Source: Nitrosomonas marina | Lineage (GTDB): Bacteria > Pseudomonadota > Gammaproteobacteria > Burkholderiales > Nitrosomonadaceae | Assembly: GCF_900110145.1 (NCBI RefSeq) | Contig: NZ_FOCP01000018.1 | Span: 1-64,000, forward strand | DNA: 64,000 nt | Direction: 5' to 3' | Part shown: positions 52,819 through 63,540 of the stretch, piece after piece | Layout: every line of letters begins with the position of its first letter | Numbering within the stretch: the first letter of the stretch is position 1 | Notes under the pieces: generated by a model | Database searches by the model: none | What the model saw: the letters and a program-made list of their open reading frames with translations, nothing else | What the model was told of the DNA's origin: nothing | Translations under genes and position numbers: made by a program

Positions 52819-54402
52819 ATGAAATCCGCAAATCCTGGATCAAAAATCAATAAAAAATCCGGCCGTCTGACAGTACGTAATGCGACCCTAAAAGATGTAC
52901 CCGCACTGGCTGAACTCGTTGCGCGGGTATACCAGAACACCAATATTCCAGCCTATACTGAAGGTGCATTGAACGGCCAGATAAACCGTTTTTCCGAAGG
53001 CCAGCTCGTAGCCGTTTATGATGAAGAACTGGTTGGCTATTGCGCCAGTTTCAGAATTTCGGGAAAGATCGCGCTGCGGCCGCATACCTGGGTTGAAATC
53101 ACCGGTAATGGCTATGCCTCGCGGCATAATCCGGATGGCGAATATCTGTACGGAATGGAAGTCTGTGTAGATCCAAATTTCCGCGGCTATCGGATTGGCC
53201 AGCGGTTTTATAATACCCGCAAACAGCTCTGCCAGGATCTCGGCCTAAAAGGCATCATTTTTGCAGGCAGACTGCCCAGTTACGCCAAAAGAGCCAGACG
53301 CTACCCAGATATCGAATCATACGTGCAGCAAATTGTACAAAAAACTCTGCGCGATCCGGTACTTTCGTTCCAGTTACACAATAACTTCGAAGTTCTCGGC
53401 GTCATCAAAGATTATTTGCCTGAAGATCGGGATTCACTAGGCTATGGCGTACACCTGATCTGGTACAATCCTGGCGTACCGGAAGAATCAGAGATCAAAC
53501 GCCACAAAAACTTCGGTGGCCGCATGCAGGAAACGGTTCGCATTGGCACTGTACAGTACATGATGCGAAAAGTAAGCTCGTTTGACGAATTTATCAGCTT
53601 TATTGAGTATTTTGTCGACGTTATTGCAGATTATAATGGCGACTTCGTGGTTTTCCCCGAACTGTTCACACTGCAGTTACTCTCGATTGAAGATCAACGT
53701 CTGTCTCCGGCAGAATCGATTGCGGCACTGACAAAATACACCGAACGTTTTACCAAAGCGATGCGCGATATGGCATTACGCTACAATATAAACATCATAG
53801 CGGGTACGCATCCGACGCACATGCCGTCCGGTCGTGTTGAAAATATTTCATATATATTTTTGCGTGATGGCTCCATCCACCAGCAACCGAAAATTCACCC
53901 GACACCCGACGAAGTATACTGGTGGAATATTGAGGGCGGAAGCACGTTGAAAGCCATTGAAACGGATTGCGGCTCGATTGGCGTATTGATTTGCTACGAT
54001 GCCGAATTTCCGGAACTGGCGCGACATCTTGTCGACCAGGGCGTCTTTCTGATTTTTGTACCGTTCTGTACCGCGGAACGACTGGGATATCTGCGCGTGC
54101 GCTATTGTAGCCAGGCGCGCGCTGTGGAAAATCAGGTCTATGTAGTGATGTCAGGCAACGTGGGCAACTTGCCAAATGTGGCAAACATGGATGTCCAGTA
54201 TGCGCAAAGTTGTATCCTGACGCCATGTGATTTTCCATTCTCCCGGGATGGAATTGCTGCGGATACAACCCCGAATGTTGAAACAATAGCACTGGCCGAT
54301 GTGCGTCCGGATTCGTTACGTACTGCACGCAATGCAGGTACAGTACAGAATCTCAAGGACAGACGCCACGATCTGTATTCCGTGCATTGGCGCGGCAAGT
54401 AA
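52819..54402 (+). CDS. GNAT acetyltransferase - carbon-nitrogen hydrolase fusion
   Basis: ATG 52819 gives 527 residues. The N-terminal GNAT domain (about 15-210) has MEVCVDPNFRGYRIGQRFY. The nitrilase domain has the triad Glu281 (VFPELF), Lys358 (QQPKIHPTP) and Cys392 (LICYDAEFPE). Such fused proteins occur in many bacteria, and the substrate is unknown. An amide may be hydrolysed and the product acetylated, or the reverse. The upstream frame to 52750 lies inside dedA and is not used. Confidence 0.88.
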   Translation: MKSANPGSKINKKSGRLTVRNATLKDVPALAELVARVYQNTNIPAYTEGALNGQINRFSEGQLVAVYDEELVGYCASFRISGKIALRPHTWVEITGNGYASRHNPDGEYLYGMEVCVDPNFRGYRIGQRFYNTRKQLCQDLGLKGIIFAGRLPSYAKRARRYPDIESYVQQIVQKTLRDPVLSFQLHNNFEVLGVIKDYLPEDRDSLGYGVHLIWYNPGVPEESEIKRHKNFGGRMQETVRIGTVQYMMRKVSSFDEFISFIEYFVDVIADYNGDFVVFPELFTLQLLSIEDQRLSPAESIAALTKYTERFTKAMRDMALRYNINIIAGTHPTHMPSGRVENISYIFLRDGSIHQQPKIHPTPDEVYWWNIEGGSTLKAIETDCGSIGVLICYDAEFPELARHLVDQGVFLIFVPFCTAERLGYLRVRYCSQARAVENQVYVVMSGNVGNLPNVANMDVQYAQSCILTPCDFPFSRDGIAADTTPNVETIALADVRPDSLRTARNAGTVQNLKDRRHDLYSVHWRGK

Positions 54403-54419
54403 TTTCTGACCTTAAACAT

Positions 54420-55154
54420 ATGCTCAAACACATAAATCTTGGCAAATTCAGCACCTGGCTGGCGCTTTTCTCAGGATTACTTGCAGCCGCGGCTGTTATT
54501 CTCCACCGTATGGAGGCTGTCGGCTTTCAGATTGCGCTACCCGGACTGGCAATATCAGCCCTCTCTGGGCTAATAGCTGCTCTTCTGGGTATTGTCGGAC
54601 TATTTATCGCCATGTATCGACGAAGAAGCGCTCTTTCATCCTTAACCGGTTCATTGTCGGGCTTTATCGTGGCCATGCCAACAGTGTTTACAATGCTGGC
54701 CGCATCAGACCTGCCTCGCATTCATGATATCAGCACAGACCTCAATAATCCGCCGCGGTTTAAAGCTATACCGTCGTTACGCAAAGCCACCGATAACCCG
54801 CTGGATCGTCTGACACCGGACAATCTTGCCCAGCTACAACAATCAGGCTATCCCGACCTGAAACCACTGCAGCTCGACCGACCTGTGTCTGTTGTATTTG
54901 AACAGGCCCTGCAATTAGTCAAATCTCATGGCTGGAATATTGCAACTGCTTCTGCTGATCAGGGTATCATCGAAGCAACCGCCACCACGCCCGTCATGGC
55001 GTTTAAAGACGATATAATCATACGAGTACAACGTAACGGAGAATTTACACAAGTGGACATGCGCTCAGTTTCGCGTGTTGGAGTCAGCGATCTCGGAGCA
55101 AATGCAGCGCGTATACATGATTTCATTAATGACTTAAAGGAATTAAACAACTAG
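54420..55154 (+). CDS. DUF1499 membrane protein
   Basis: ATG 54420 gives 244 residues. Three hydrophobic segments at the N-terminus (WLALFSGLLAAAAVIL, LAISALSGLIAALLGIVGLFIAM) are followed by the DUF1499 domain (HDISTDLNNPPRFKAI ... DDIIIRVQRNGEFTQVDMRSVSRVGVSDLGANA, in parts). The family is often described as a possible nucleotide or lipid-associated stress protein; the function is unclear. Confidence 0.85.
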   Translation: MLKHINLGKFSTWLALFSGLLAAAAVILHRMEAVGFQIALPGLAISALSGLIAALLGIVGLFIAMYRRRSALSSLTGSLSGFIVAMPTVFTMLAASDLPRIHDISTDLNNPPRFKAIPSLRKATDNPLDRLTPDNLAQLQQSGYPDLKPLQLDRPVSVVFEQALQLVKSHGWNIATASADQGIIEATATTPVMAFKDDIIIRVQRNGEFTQVDMRSVSRVGVSDLGANAARIHDFINDLKELNN

Positions 55155-55226
55155 ATAAATCAGCAATCATCCCCACTTCACTCTCGTCATCCAGGCGTAT
55201 GCGCCAGCCATCAGACAAAACCCCTG

Positions 55227-57053
55227 TTACCATTCTCCCTCTTTTTTCTGTATCTTCCGTTTTAACGCTTCAATCTCTGGCTGGTTAAGTGTTTCAGTTT
55301 TTAATAAATCTTCAGCTGTCTGATCCAGCAAGGCTCTGTTGGTCTCCAGTATATTAACAGCACGTTCCAATGCATGGTCAATCAACTCTCGTACCGTTGC
55401 GTCAACACGGTTGGCCGTTTCTTCACTGTATGTACGTGTCTGCGGCATGGGTATGTTCGGTTGCAAAAAGGCGGATTGCTCCCGGTCATAGGCCACATGT
55501 CCCAACGCATCACTCATGCCGTAGCGCAAAACCATAGCGCGTGCAACATCTGTTGCACGCGCCAGATCATCAGCGGCACCTGTCGATATCTCCTTAAAGA
55601 CAATCTGCTCGGCAGCCCTCCCCCCAAGCAAAACTGCCATTTTGTTCTGTAGTTCAACCCGGGTCATCAAAAAGCGGTCCTCTGTCGGTCGCTGGATAGT
55701 GTAACCAAGGGCCCCGATACCGCGTGGAATGATAGAAATTTTATGCACCTCGTCGGTGTTTGGCAGTGCCAGCGCAACCATGGCATGACCGAGTTCATGA
55801 AACGCCACTACCCGTCTTTCATTAGGGTTTAGTAACCGGTTACGTTTTTCAAGACCTGCAACAATACGTTCTATGGCATTGTTAAAATCATCCATCGTGA
55901 CCGAGGTCGCGTTCCGCCGTGTAGCAAGCAGTGCAGCTTCATTGATCAGATTGGCCAGATCCGCGCCTGTGAATCCGGGTGTCAAAGCCGCAATTTGATC
56001 GATTTGCACATCGATATCCAGCATCACTTTCCGGATATGAACCGCAAGTATTTGTTCACGACCCAGTTTGTCTGGCCTATCAACCAGCACCTGGCGATCG
56101 AACCGTCCAGCGCGCAGCAGCGCCGGATCAAGAATCTCTGGACGATTGGTAGCGCCCAACAGCACGATACCGCTGGTAGGATCAAAGCCATCAAGCTCTG
56201 CCAGCAGCTGATTCAACGTTTGTTCTTTTTCATCATGTCCGCCACCAAGACCGTAAGCGCCACGGGCACGGCCCAGTGCATCAAGTTCGTCAATGAAAAT
56301 GATCGCGGGCGCCATCTGGCGTGCCTGTTCAAACAAGTCACGAACTCGTGCCGCACCCACTCCGACAAACATTTCGACAAACTCGGAACCGGAAATGGAG
56401 AAAAAAGGTACGCCTGCCTCCCCAGCCACAGCTCGCGCCAGCAGGGTTTTGCCGGTACCGGGCGGCCCCACCAGCAAAATGCCCTTTGGCGCACGTCCGC
56501 CCAGGCGCCCGTAGCCAGAAGGATCTTTCAGAAAATTGATGATTTCAACCAGTTCTTCCTTGGCCTCATCAACACCCGCAACATCGGCAAATGTTACTTT
56601 TGTTTCCTTCTCGACAAACACCTTGGCGCGGCTTTTACCGATCGACATCATACCTTCACTGACACCACCACCCATACGGCGGATGATAAACAGCCAGATT
56701 CCGATAAAAATTGCCATTGGCAACAACCAGGACAGGATATCGCGTATCCAGGTGCTTTTTACAATACCGCTGTACTCAACATGATATTTTTCCAGCTCTT
56801 CGGCAAATTCCGGTTCTACCCGCGTAGTGACAAACTCCTTGAAACCGTCTGCATGTCGTGTTTTAAGGGAGCCGTATAGATGCTGGTCGGTGATCGAGAT
56901 CTTTTCAATCTGGCCCTGTTCAAGTAGATGTTGAAAACGGCTGTACGGAATCGGTTCGATCTGTGTGTACTGACTATACAGGCTTTGAAGGAACAGTACA
57001 CCGAGCACTGCAGCAACAACATACCAGAAATTGATTTGTTCTTTTTTGTCCAT
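55227..57053 (-). CDS. ftsH: FtsH-type ATP-dependent zinc metalloprotease
   Basis: 608 residues. Two N-terminal membrane helices ([34 protein letters not shown]). AAA core with Walker A GPPGTGKT (196-203), Walker [12 protein letters not shown], and SRH. Zinc motif HELGH (419-423) plus a later Asp. It unfolds and degrades membrane proteins. The start of the periplasmic domain differs from the classical FtsH, and the neighbours are not the usual ftsJ-ftsH pair, so it may be a second copy. Confidence 0.93.
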   Translation of the reverse strand: MDKKEQINFWYVVAAVLGVLFLQSLYSQYTQIEPIPYSRFQHLLEQGQIEKISITDQHLYGSLKTRHADGFKEFVTTRVEPEFAEELEKYHVEYSGIVKSTWIRDILSWLLPMAIFIGIWLFIIRRMGGGVSEGMMSIGKSRAKVFVEKETKVTFADVAGVDEAKEELVEIINFLKDPSGYGRLGGRAPKGILLVGPPGTGKTLLARAVAGEAGVPFFSISGSEFVEMFVGVGAARVRDLFEQARQMAPAIIFIDELDALGRARGAYGLGGGHDEKEQTLNQLLAELDGFDPTSGIVLLGATNRPEILDPALLRAGRFDRQVLVDRPDKLGREQILAVHIRKVMLDIDVQIDQIAALTPGFTGADLANLINEAALLATRRNATSVTMDDFNNAIERIVAGLEKRNRLLNPNERRVVAFHELGHAMVALALPNTDEVHKISIIPRGIGALGYTIQRPTEDRFLMTRVELQNKMAVLLGGRAAEQIVFKEISTGAADDLARATDVARAMVLRYGMSDALGHVAYDREQSAFLQPNIPMPQTRTYSEETANRVDATVRELIDHALERAVNILETNRALLDQTAEDLLKTETLNQPEIEALKRKIQKKEGEW

Positions 57054-57117
57054 GAAGATCCAGATCGGTTTCGAAAAACATCATAATCAAGCATTTTATG
57101 CAGGAAAGCGCCAGAAC

Positions 57118-57222
57118 ATGTATTACACAGCGTTTATTTCACTTTTACTCTTTATGATCGGTAGTTGTAGCTGCACGATTTCCAAAGAAAATACCAGGTT
57201 CGCGCGTAAAAACCACCGTTAG
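57118..57222 (+). CDS. Possible small lipoprotein (34 aa)
   Basis: The short frame begins MYYTAFISLLLFMIGS with C following, a lipoprotein-like signal, then a basic end. The only ribosome-like AGGAAAG is 12 bases upstream. It reads away from ftsH on the other strand. It may be chance; I give it as a candidate. Confidence 0.25.
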   Translation: MYYTAFISLLLFMIGSCSCTISKENTRFARKNHR

Positions 57223-57309
57223 ACTAAATAAATTGCTCTGAACCGTCGTAAATATTCATTGCTCGTTAGCGATCAACAGGCTGAGGATTTTATTTCACAA
57301 AGAGGAATG

Positions 57310-57987
57310 TTACTGTGATCTTGCGGCCATGATAGCTTCAAGATTTTCTTTTGCTTCCTCGTTTCCCTGAGCAGCTGCCTTTTCGAACCATTCAATCGCT
57401 ATTTCTTCGTCGCGGATAACGCCTTCGCCTACATAATACATCGCACCCAGATTATTTTGTGCGTCAACATGACCTTGCTCAGCTGCCTGCTTGAACAACT
57501 CAACCGCTTGTTGCATATCCTGCTCTACGCCTTCGCCATTTGCATACAGTAAGCCAAGATTAAACTGCGCATCAGCATATCCCTGTTCTGCGGAACGATA
57601 AAACCAGCCTGCAGCCAGTTCTGCATCATTATCCAGTACCTGTCCGGTTACCGTTTTGGAAACCGCTTCACCAGTATAGTACATAACGCCGAGACCGTTT
57701 TGTGCAACAGGATCACCCGCTTTTGCCTTTTCAAGCAGTTCCTGAAATTTTTCACCCGGTGTTTTGCCGTCTTCAGTACTGCCAGGCAGTATCTGTTCTC
57801 TAAGTTCGTTTATTTCCTCCTCTGACAACCCCTCACTTAGAAAAGACGGTAACTCATCCGCTGCTGTCACCTCGGTCATTGTCTGAGTCGCTGAATCGCC
57901 GGCTGATTTATCACCTGATGATTCGCCTCCACAACCAGGCAATGCAATCAACGGTGCAACAAGTAATAAAACAGTCTTAATTTTCAT
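57310..57987 (-). CDS. Sel1-repeat lipoprotein
   Basis: ATG 57987 (AAAGGA upstream) gives 225 residues. Lipoprotein signal MKIKTVLLLVAPLIALPGC with Cys19. At least three Sel1-like units are visible (AQNGLGVMYYTGEAVSK, AQFNLGLLYANGEGVEQD, AQNNLGAMYYVGEGVIRDEE). Such proteins act as protein-protein interaction adaptors. The frame to 58023 carries extra residues before the signal. Confidence 0.88.
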   Translation of the reverse strand: MKIKTVLLLVAPLIALPGCGGESSGDKSAGDSATQTMTEVTAADELPSFLSEGLSEEEINELREQILPGSTEDGKTPGEKFQELLEKAKAGDPVAQNGLGVMYYTGEAVSKTVTGQVLDNDAELAAGWFYRSAEQGYADAQFNLGLLYANGEGVEQDMQQAVELFKQAAEQGHVDAQNNLGAMYYVGEGVIRDEEIAIEWFEKAAAQGNEEAKENLEAIMAARSQ

Positions 57988-58066
57988 TTTGATATATCCT
58001 TTACTACTATGGTTGTTAATCAATTCTTGAACAAAAAATCAAGAATAGGTTTTTTAAAAAAATATT

Positions 58067-58852
58067 TCATCGGGCACCAGCTTTTTTAAGCATTTCTGCT
58101 GCTTCGCCATGGCGGTAAACATTTGCCAGTGTCAGGGCCGTGGCGCCGTTCTCTGCTTTGATATTCACGTCCGCATTGGCCGCCAATAATACATAGATTA
58201 CGCCGAGATGACCATGCTGCGCTGCCAGCATCAATGCCGTAGCTCCGTTCTCCAGCTGAAAATCAACATTGGCCCCGGCCTCGAGCAACATATGCGTTGC
58301 CTGCTGATGTCCGCCGCGAGCGGCCAGCATCAGCGCTGTCATGCCATCGCTGTCTCGCTGCACATTCAAATCAGCATTGGCAGCCAGTAATTGTTGCATA
58401 ACCTCCCTGCGGTCTCTTTTGGCAGCCAGTATCAAAGCCGTTTCTCCCGTATCAGTGGCCGTGGCATTGACAGCCGCACCCAATGGTAACAGCAGTTCGA
58501 CCAAATGATTTCGGCCGTCCCGTGCAGCCTGAATTAATGCGGTATAACCGTTGTCACCCCGGTATTCTATGTCAGCACCTCTTTCAATCAGGCGCTGAAC
58601 AATTGGTTTGCTTCCTTTTTGTATACCCGCAAAAAATGCTTTGTTGATTGTGTCCTGAGACAAGTCCTGTTCATCGTCGAGCATTTGTTTGACCAAAGGC
58701 ACGTTACCTTTTGCAGCAGCGTTGATTAATTCTTCGTCACTTGTTTCAACTGCCTGTGCCTGCGCCCATGCGCATGTAAAGCAGATGCACAGTCCAAAGA
58801 ACCAATTAAACAGTTGTATATATTGTGGTTTTTGTGTCTTAAAATCAGTCAT
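58067..58852 (-). CDS. Exported ankyrin-repeat protein
   Basis: 261 residues with a signal-like N-terminus (WFFGLCICFTCAWAQAQA) and about six ankyrin units (DGMTALMLAARGGHQQATHMLLEAGANVDFQ in parts, GATALMLAAQHGHLGVIYVLL). It likely acts in the periplasm as a binding protein. It lies on the same strand, just upstream of the Sel1 gene, but separated by 79 bp. Confidence 0.88.
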   Translation of the reverse strand: MTDFKTQKPQYIQLFNWFFGLCICFTCAWAQAQAVETSDEELINAAAKGNVPLVKQMLDDEQDLSQDTINKAFFAGIQKGSKPIVQRLIERGADIEYRGDNGYTALIQAARDGRNHLVELLLPLGAAVNATATDTGETALILAAKRDRREVMQQLLAANADLNVQRDSDGMTALMLAARGGHQQATHMLLEAGANVDFQLENGATALMLAAQHGHLGVIYVLLAANADVNIKAENGATALTLANVYRHGEAAEMLKKAGAR

Positions 58853-59160
58853 ACAGGTACTCCTAAATTTTTTTCACATTGCAAATATTTAATCATCAAA
58901 TTCATTAGCTTACTGCAAAATTAAAGCAGCTGCCAATTAAAAGAAAGAAGAATGAATGACTTGAATTGAAAACCTGTCAAAGTGTATATTTTCTCTAGAT
59001 TATGTCTTGCTTTTTTTTAACTGTAAATCGGTTGCCTTTGGGAAAATCAGCTTGGTAGCGCTTGCTGCCTGCTCCCGCAAAAAAAAACATACGCTGACAT
59101 TGATTGATGTTTGTGGCTTTTACTGCCGTTTATCTGCCTAATGCAGAAGCTGATGCCAAT
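58853..59160. other. Intergenic between ankyrin and monooxygenase genes
   Basis: 308 bp, AT-rich, with runs of T and A. It should hold the promoter for the ankyrin gene (leftward) and the 3' end of the monooxygenase gene. No small gene, hairpin terminator or repeat is clear to me. Confidence 0.5.
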
Positions 59161-60462
59161 TCATGGAAACCGCTTGATCCATTTCTGTAATAGCTGGCGG
59201 TATCGCCAGTGTTCCACTTCCAGGTAATGGCGGCTTGTATCCTTATAACAGATACCTCCGCCAAGATCGAGCTGCGATTCTGCTTTTTGACGTCGCAGCA
59301 GATCGGCTGCCTGCCGGCCGTCGCGTACCGCAGCTGCGAATTGTGCAGCCAGCAACATCTGCCAGTGTACTAGACCGAACTGGCCGCTATCGGGTTGTAT
59401 CAATCCTGATACAAACAACGAATCGTACGCCGGATGGAAAATATTGAGAAACAGTCTAGGCCGGCCACTCTGCCAGTTCAAATGACGCTCGTCAATAAAT
59501 GGAATGTGAATCAAATAACCTGTAGCAAATACTATCAGATCAACTTCAACTGATGAAGTATTTACAAAATAAACCGTGTTTCCATCAAATCGCGCAATAT
59601 CGGGTCTGGGTGTGATATCTCCCTGTACAACATAATATGGCAGCAACGAATTAATGACTGGGTGGGTTTCAAAAAAACGATGATCCGGGCGCGGCAATCC
59701 CGTTTTTTCAGGCGTGCCAACCAGCAACCGGTACATTATGCTCGCTGCCAACCGCCGCAGCCATAACGGCAGCCTGAGTGTAAGCATCAGATCGCCGACC
59801 TGATCGGCGGGATGGCCCAATAAATATTTCGGCATGTACCAGTAACCCCGACGCGTGCTGTGCCAGACATGCTCTGCAACCAGACTGGCTTCCACTGCAA
59901 TATCGCAACCGCTGTTACCACCACCAACCACCAGTACGCGTCTGCCGCTGAATATATCCGGTGTACGGTACTCTGCTGAGTGCAACTTGCGCCCCGAGAA
60001 TACGCCGGGATACTCCGGCCATTTGGGATACCAGTTATGTCCATTGGCAATGACAAGAATATCGAAGCGTCTGCTGTGCCCGCGTTCGAATGTCAAGAGC
60101 CATCGGGTACGTTCGTCGTTTTCATTGACCGGTGCGACCTTACGTACGCCTGTTGAAAAATGAATATGCTCGATCAGACCGAAATGTTCCGCGTAACCGC
60201 GCAAATACGCAAGAACCAGTGTGTGATGGGGATAGTCCGGAAATTCCTGCGGCATCGGAAAATCGGGAAATTCTGTTCCAGGTTTTGAAGATATGGTATG
60301 CGTTGTACGATAAATACGCGCACACGGTTTTCCATAATTCCAGTTACCACCCAGATCATCTTCGCGCTCAAATACATGTACTTCAAAACCATGCGCAAGA
60401 AAATGCCGCGCAGCGGCAAGTCCGGAACTGCCGGCGCCAATAACCGCGACGGTTTGTTTCAT
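59161..60462 (-). CDS. Flavin-containing monooxygenase (FMO-like)
   Basis: With ATG 60462, 433 residues. FAD site VAVIGAGSSGLAAARHFL and NADPH site VLVVGGGNSGCDIA. The FMO fingerprint FSGRKLHSAEYRTP (F-x-G-x-x-x-H-S-x-x-Y) is present. It oxidises nitrogen- or sulfur-containing small molecules; the substrate is unknown. An alternative start at 60492 adds ten residues. Confidence 0.88.
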   Translation of the reverse strand: MKQTVAVIGAGSSGLAAARHFLAHGFEVHVFEREDDLGGNWNYGKPCARIYRTTHTISSKPGTEFPDFPMPQEFPDYPHHTLVLAYLRGYAEHFGLIEHIHFSTGVRKVAPVNENDERTRWLLTFERGHSRRFDILVIANGHNWYPKWPEYPGVFSGRKLHSAEYRTPDIFSGRRVLVVGGGNSGCDIAVEASLVAEHVWHSTRRGYWYMPKYLLGHPADQVGDLMLTLRLPLWLRRLAASIMYRLLVGTPEKTGLPRPDHRFFETHPVINSLLPYYVVQGDITPRPDIARFDGNTVYFVNTSSVEVDLIVFATGYLIHIPFIDERHLNWQSGRPRLFLNIFHPAYDSLFVSGLIQPDSGQFGLVHWQMLLAAQFAAAVRDGRQAADLLRRQKAESQLDLGGGICYKDTSRHYLEVEHWRYRQLLQKWIKRFP

Positions 60463-60683
60463 GGCAGAACGATGCCTGACGGTTGCTTGCATCGATTCAA
60501 CAGGATTAAAAGCGATGGTTGGTACACAGTGCCGACTGTATCAAAGTTTATAATTGGACGCAAAAATAACGATTTCCGTACATTCTTTATAAAAACTGAT
60601 TTTTCAGGTGTATCAATAACGGTTTGATATAGCAACAGTCTTGACATTAAACTATCATTTCTGTAGCCTTCGCTTCCTTGCCT

Positions 60684-60908
60684 CGGGTGCCTTGTTACTA
60701 CAGTTAACACAAGGTTAAACGGGAAGCTGGTGCGTTCAATTATCGACAGAACAAGTCCAGCGCTGCCCCCGCAACGGTAGATGAACGAAGAAAACCCGCA
60801 TTTCAGGTTTTCTTTCTGGTTTGCATAATGTCACTGTGCTGAATTGTCACATGGGAAGGCGCAAACCTGGTGTGATTTGCGTTCATGAGTCCGGAGACCG
60901 GCCTGAAG
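60684..60908 (+). ncRNA. Cobalamin riboswitch
   Basis: Conserved elements appear in order: GGTGCC, TTAAACGGGAA, GGTGCG, CAGCGCTGCCCCCGCAACGG, and near the end GAGTCCGGAGACCGGCC. This is the full AdoCbl-type riboswitch. It precedes btuB by about 125 nt and should turn the operon off when cobalamin is abundant. A TATTGC-GGAGG-GCAATA hairpin (60921-60937) follows and could be part of the expression platform. Confidence 0.95.
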
Positions 60909-61034
60909 TAAATACAAGCGTATTGCGGAGGGCAATATTCAGATTCCTGTTTCCCGCTGTTAACTGAGCAGTCTGTTTTCTTCTCCTTCGCTATTAATTT
61001 ATACCGACAACGCGCGGGCGGCGCGAAGGAAAAA

Positions 61035-62915
61035 ATGTTAAAACGAAGAATCCGGGTATTTATTACGGCGGCACTGTTGTATTACATTGCTGCAAGCTCA
61101 ACCGGCTTGACTTTCAGCCATGTGCAAACACATCAGAAAGAACCTGTCACTGTAACAGCAACGCGAACCGCCCAAACACCCGATGCGGTTCTGGCATCAA
61201 TGACGGTAATTACCCGTAAAGATATCGTGCGTCAGCAGGCACGCTCCGTGCACGACCTATTGCGTGGTACTCCCGGAATAAATATCGTCAATAACGGTGG
61301 CCCGGGTAAAAGCACATTTATGCAGATGCGCGGAACCGAAACTGACCATATTCTCGTGTTGATCGATGGGATTAAGGTCGGCAATGCAACATCGGGCACC
61401 ACACCCTTTGAAAATATTCCAATTGAACAAATTGAACGCATTGAGATTGTGCGCGGCCCACGTTCAAGCCTGTATGGTTCGGAAGCCATTGGCGGGGTCA
61501 TTCAGATTTTTACCCGAAAAGGTGACGGTAAACCGGGTTTAAAACCAACATTCAGTTTCGGTGGCGGCAGTTACGGCTCACTAAATGGTTCAGTGGGTCT
61601 GTCAGGAAATAGCAAGCAGGGCTGGTTCAATTTGACAGCAAGTGGCAGAGGTACCGAGGGTTTTAACAGCTGTTCCGGATCGGCAACTGCCGGTTGTTTC
61701 TCAGGCAATCCTGATCCCGACCGGGATGGATACCGGAATGTTGCGGGATCGGCCAACGCTGGCTACCGTTTCAAAAACGGCATGGAAATCGGTCTTAATT
61801 TCATGCAGTCAGATGGTAAAACCCAGTTCGATGCCAGCGACCCTTTTCCGGGATTTCTGTCTCCAAACAAATCCGAATTACAGCAACAGGTTTTTGGAGG
61901 GACATTTAAATTTTCACCTTTGGAATTCTGGCGGTTCAATCTGATCGCTGGCCGGAGCAAGGACTATCTTGACAGTTTTAACGGCCGCATATTGACATCA
62001 CGGTTTAATACTGTGCGCGATACCATTTCTCTTCTGAACGATTTTACCGTGCATAAAGATCATATACTGACAATCGGCATGGATTATCAGAATGACCGGG
62101 TCGACAGTACCGAAGCATTCACCGTCACTTCACGCAATAACTGGGGTGTTTTTACACAGCATCAGGCAAGTATCGCATCATTTGACGGTCAGCTATCTGG
62201 ACGTGTCGATGTGAATGAACAATTCGGAACACGCCTGACCGGTGGAGTTGGAACCGGTTATAAAATTACCGATTCAGTACGCCTGTTGGCAAACTTTGGC
62301 ACCGCGTTCAAGGCGCCTACATTTAATGAATTGTACTACCCAATCTCAGGTAACCCCAATCTGAATCCTGAGCGATCACGCAGCCTTGAATTCGGGCTGC
62401 GCGGCAGAATGGACTGGGGCGATTGGTCTCTTAATGTATACGAAACCCGTGTTAATGAATTGATCGCATTTGATTCTGACTCATTCGAAGTCGATAATAT
62501 CAATCAGGCACGTATAAGAGGCCTGGAAGCAGTTTTTAACACACAAATTAAAGGGTGGATGTTCAACAGTAACCTTACTTTTTTAGACCCTGAAAATCGC
62601 TCTTCTGATTCAAACTATGGTAACGTTTTGCCCAGACGGGCAAGACAATCCTTTCGGCTCAACGCAGATCGTCAGTTTGGCAAATATTTGGTTGGCACCA
62701 TGTTTCTGGCAGAAGGCGAGCGTTTTGACGATCTTGCAAATACGCGTAAACTGGATAGCTATGTCAAATTTGACTTACGCGCAGAATACCAATTAAGCAA
62801 GCACTGGCGGATTCAGGGACGCATTGAGAATTTGTTTAACGAACATTATGAAACAGCCGCATTTTTCAATCAACCAGGCCGCAATTTCTTCGCGATGTTG
62901 CGATACCAGCCTTAA
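61035..62915 (+). CDS. btuB: Vitamin B12 outer-membrane receptor BtuB
   Basis: 626 residues, a TonB-dependent receptor. Signal sequence, a TonB-box-like EPVTVTATRTAQ, plug domain (DLLRGTPGINIVNNGGPGKS, RGPRSSLYGSEAIGG), then a beta-barrel ending FFAMLRYQP. The riboswitch upstream and btuM-cobO downstream support corrinoid as ligand. AAGGA precedes the ATG. Confidence 0.93.
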   Translation: MLKRRIRVFITAALLYYIAASSTGLTFSHVQTHQKEPVTVTATRTAQTPDAVLASMTVITRKDIVRQQARSVHDLLRGTPGINIVNNGGPGKSTFMQMRGTETDHILVLIDGIKVGNATSGTTPFENIPIEQIERIEIVRGPRSSLYGSEAIGGVIQIFTRKGDGKPGLKPTFSFGGGSYGSLNGSVGLSGNSKQGWFNLTASGRGTEGFNSCSGSATAGCFSGNPDPDRDGYRNVAGSANAGYRFKNGMEIGLNFMQSDGKTQFDASDPFPGFLSPNKSELQQQVFGGTFKFSPLEFWRFNLIAGRSKDYLDSFNGRILTSRFNTVRDTISLLNDFTVHKDHILTIGMDYQNDRVDSTEAFTVTSRNNWGVFTQHQASIASFDGQLSGRVDVNEQFGTRLTGGVGTGYKITDSVRLLANFGTAFKAPTFNELYYPISGNPNLNPERSRSLEFGLRGRMDWGDWSLNVYETRVNELIAFDSDSFEVDNINQARIRGLEAVFNTQIKGWMFNSNLTFLDPENRSSDSNYGNVLPRRARQSFRLNADRQFGKYLVGTMFLAEGERFDDLANTRKLDSYVKFDLRAEYQLSKHWRIQGRIENLFNEHYETAAFFNQPGRNFFAMLRYQP

Positions 62916-62937
62916 CAACAAGGAGTAAAATAAAGCA

Positions 62938-63537
62938 ATGACTTCAATTTCTTCTTCAATACCGTTATCAAACCGGCACCAGTTAATGATTGCATCGGTA
63001 CTGGCGATACTGATGTTCGCCACACGCGACTATCATTTTTCTACCACATATAACCTGCCAGGAGCCTCCTGGGCTGTGTTTTTCATTGCTGGTATTTATC
63101 TAAGAACGGCATGGCCCCTGCTGGGATTTCTTGCGCTGAGCTGGTGGCTCGACTTTGCCGCATACGCATGGGGTGGCGCCAGTGCTTTCTGTCTGACACC
63201 GGCATATGGCTTTCTGCTGCCAGCCTATGCATCCTTATGGCTTGCGGGTCGCTGGTATGCAGGTCAGTACCAGTTTGCATGGCAAACGCTGATACCGCTG
63301 GCATTCAGCATGATAGCAGGGGTTACATTGTGTGAATTACTCTCCAGTGGCGGCTTTTACTTTTTCTCAGATCGTTTTGCCGATACATCATGGACTGAAT
63401 TTATTGTACGCTCAATGACTTATTTCCCATTGTACATTAAGTCATTTGTCATCTATACCGGCACTGCCACAGCGGCACATATACTGTTCGTGCAGCTGTA
63501 TTGCCAGCCAGGCACTCACAAACAGCCTGTTGGTTGA
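62938..63537 (+). CDS. btuM: BtuM-like cobalamin transporter
   Basis: A 199-residue protein with about six membrane helices. The segment GGASAFCLTPAYGFLLPAY contains a conserved Cys (about residue 85), comparable to the cobalt-contacting Cys of Thiobacillus BtuM, an ECF S-component-like protein that takes up and decyanates cobalamin. The gene lies between btuB and cobO under the riboswitch. The transport role is inferred from family and context. Confidence 0.78.
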   Translation: MTSISSSIPLSNRHQLMIASVLAILMFATRDYHFSTTYNLPGASWAVFFIAGIYLRTAWPLLGFLALSWWLDFAAYAWGGASAFCLTPAYGFLLPAYASLWLAGRWYAGQYQFAWQTLIPLAFSMIAGVTLCELLSSGGFYFFSDRFADTSWTEFIVRSMTYFPLYIKSFVIYTGTATAAHILFVQLYCQPGTHKQPVG

Positions 63538-63540
63538 CAC

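Noticed and set aside
55995-56879. 294-residue rightward frame
   Set aside because: Antisense to ftsH, which has all motifs; no ribosome site or family similarity.
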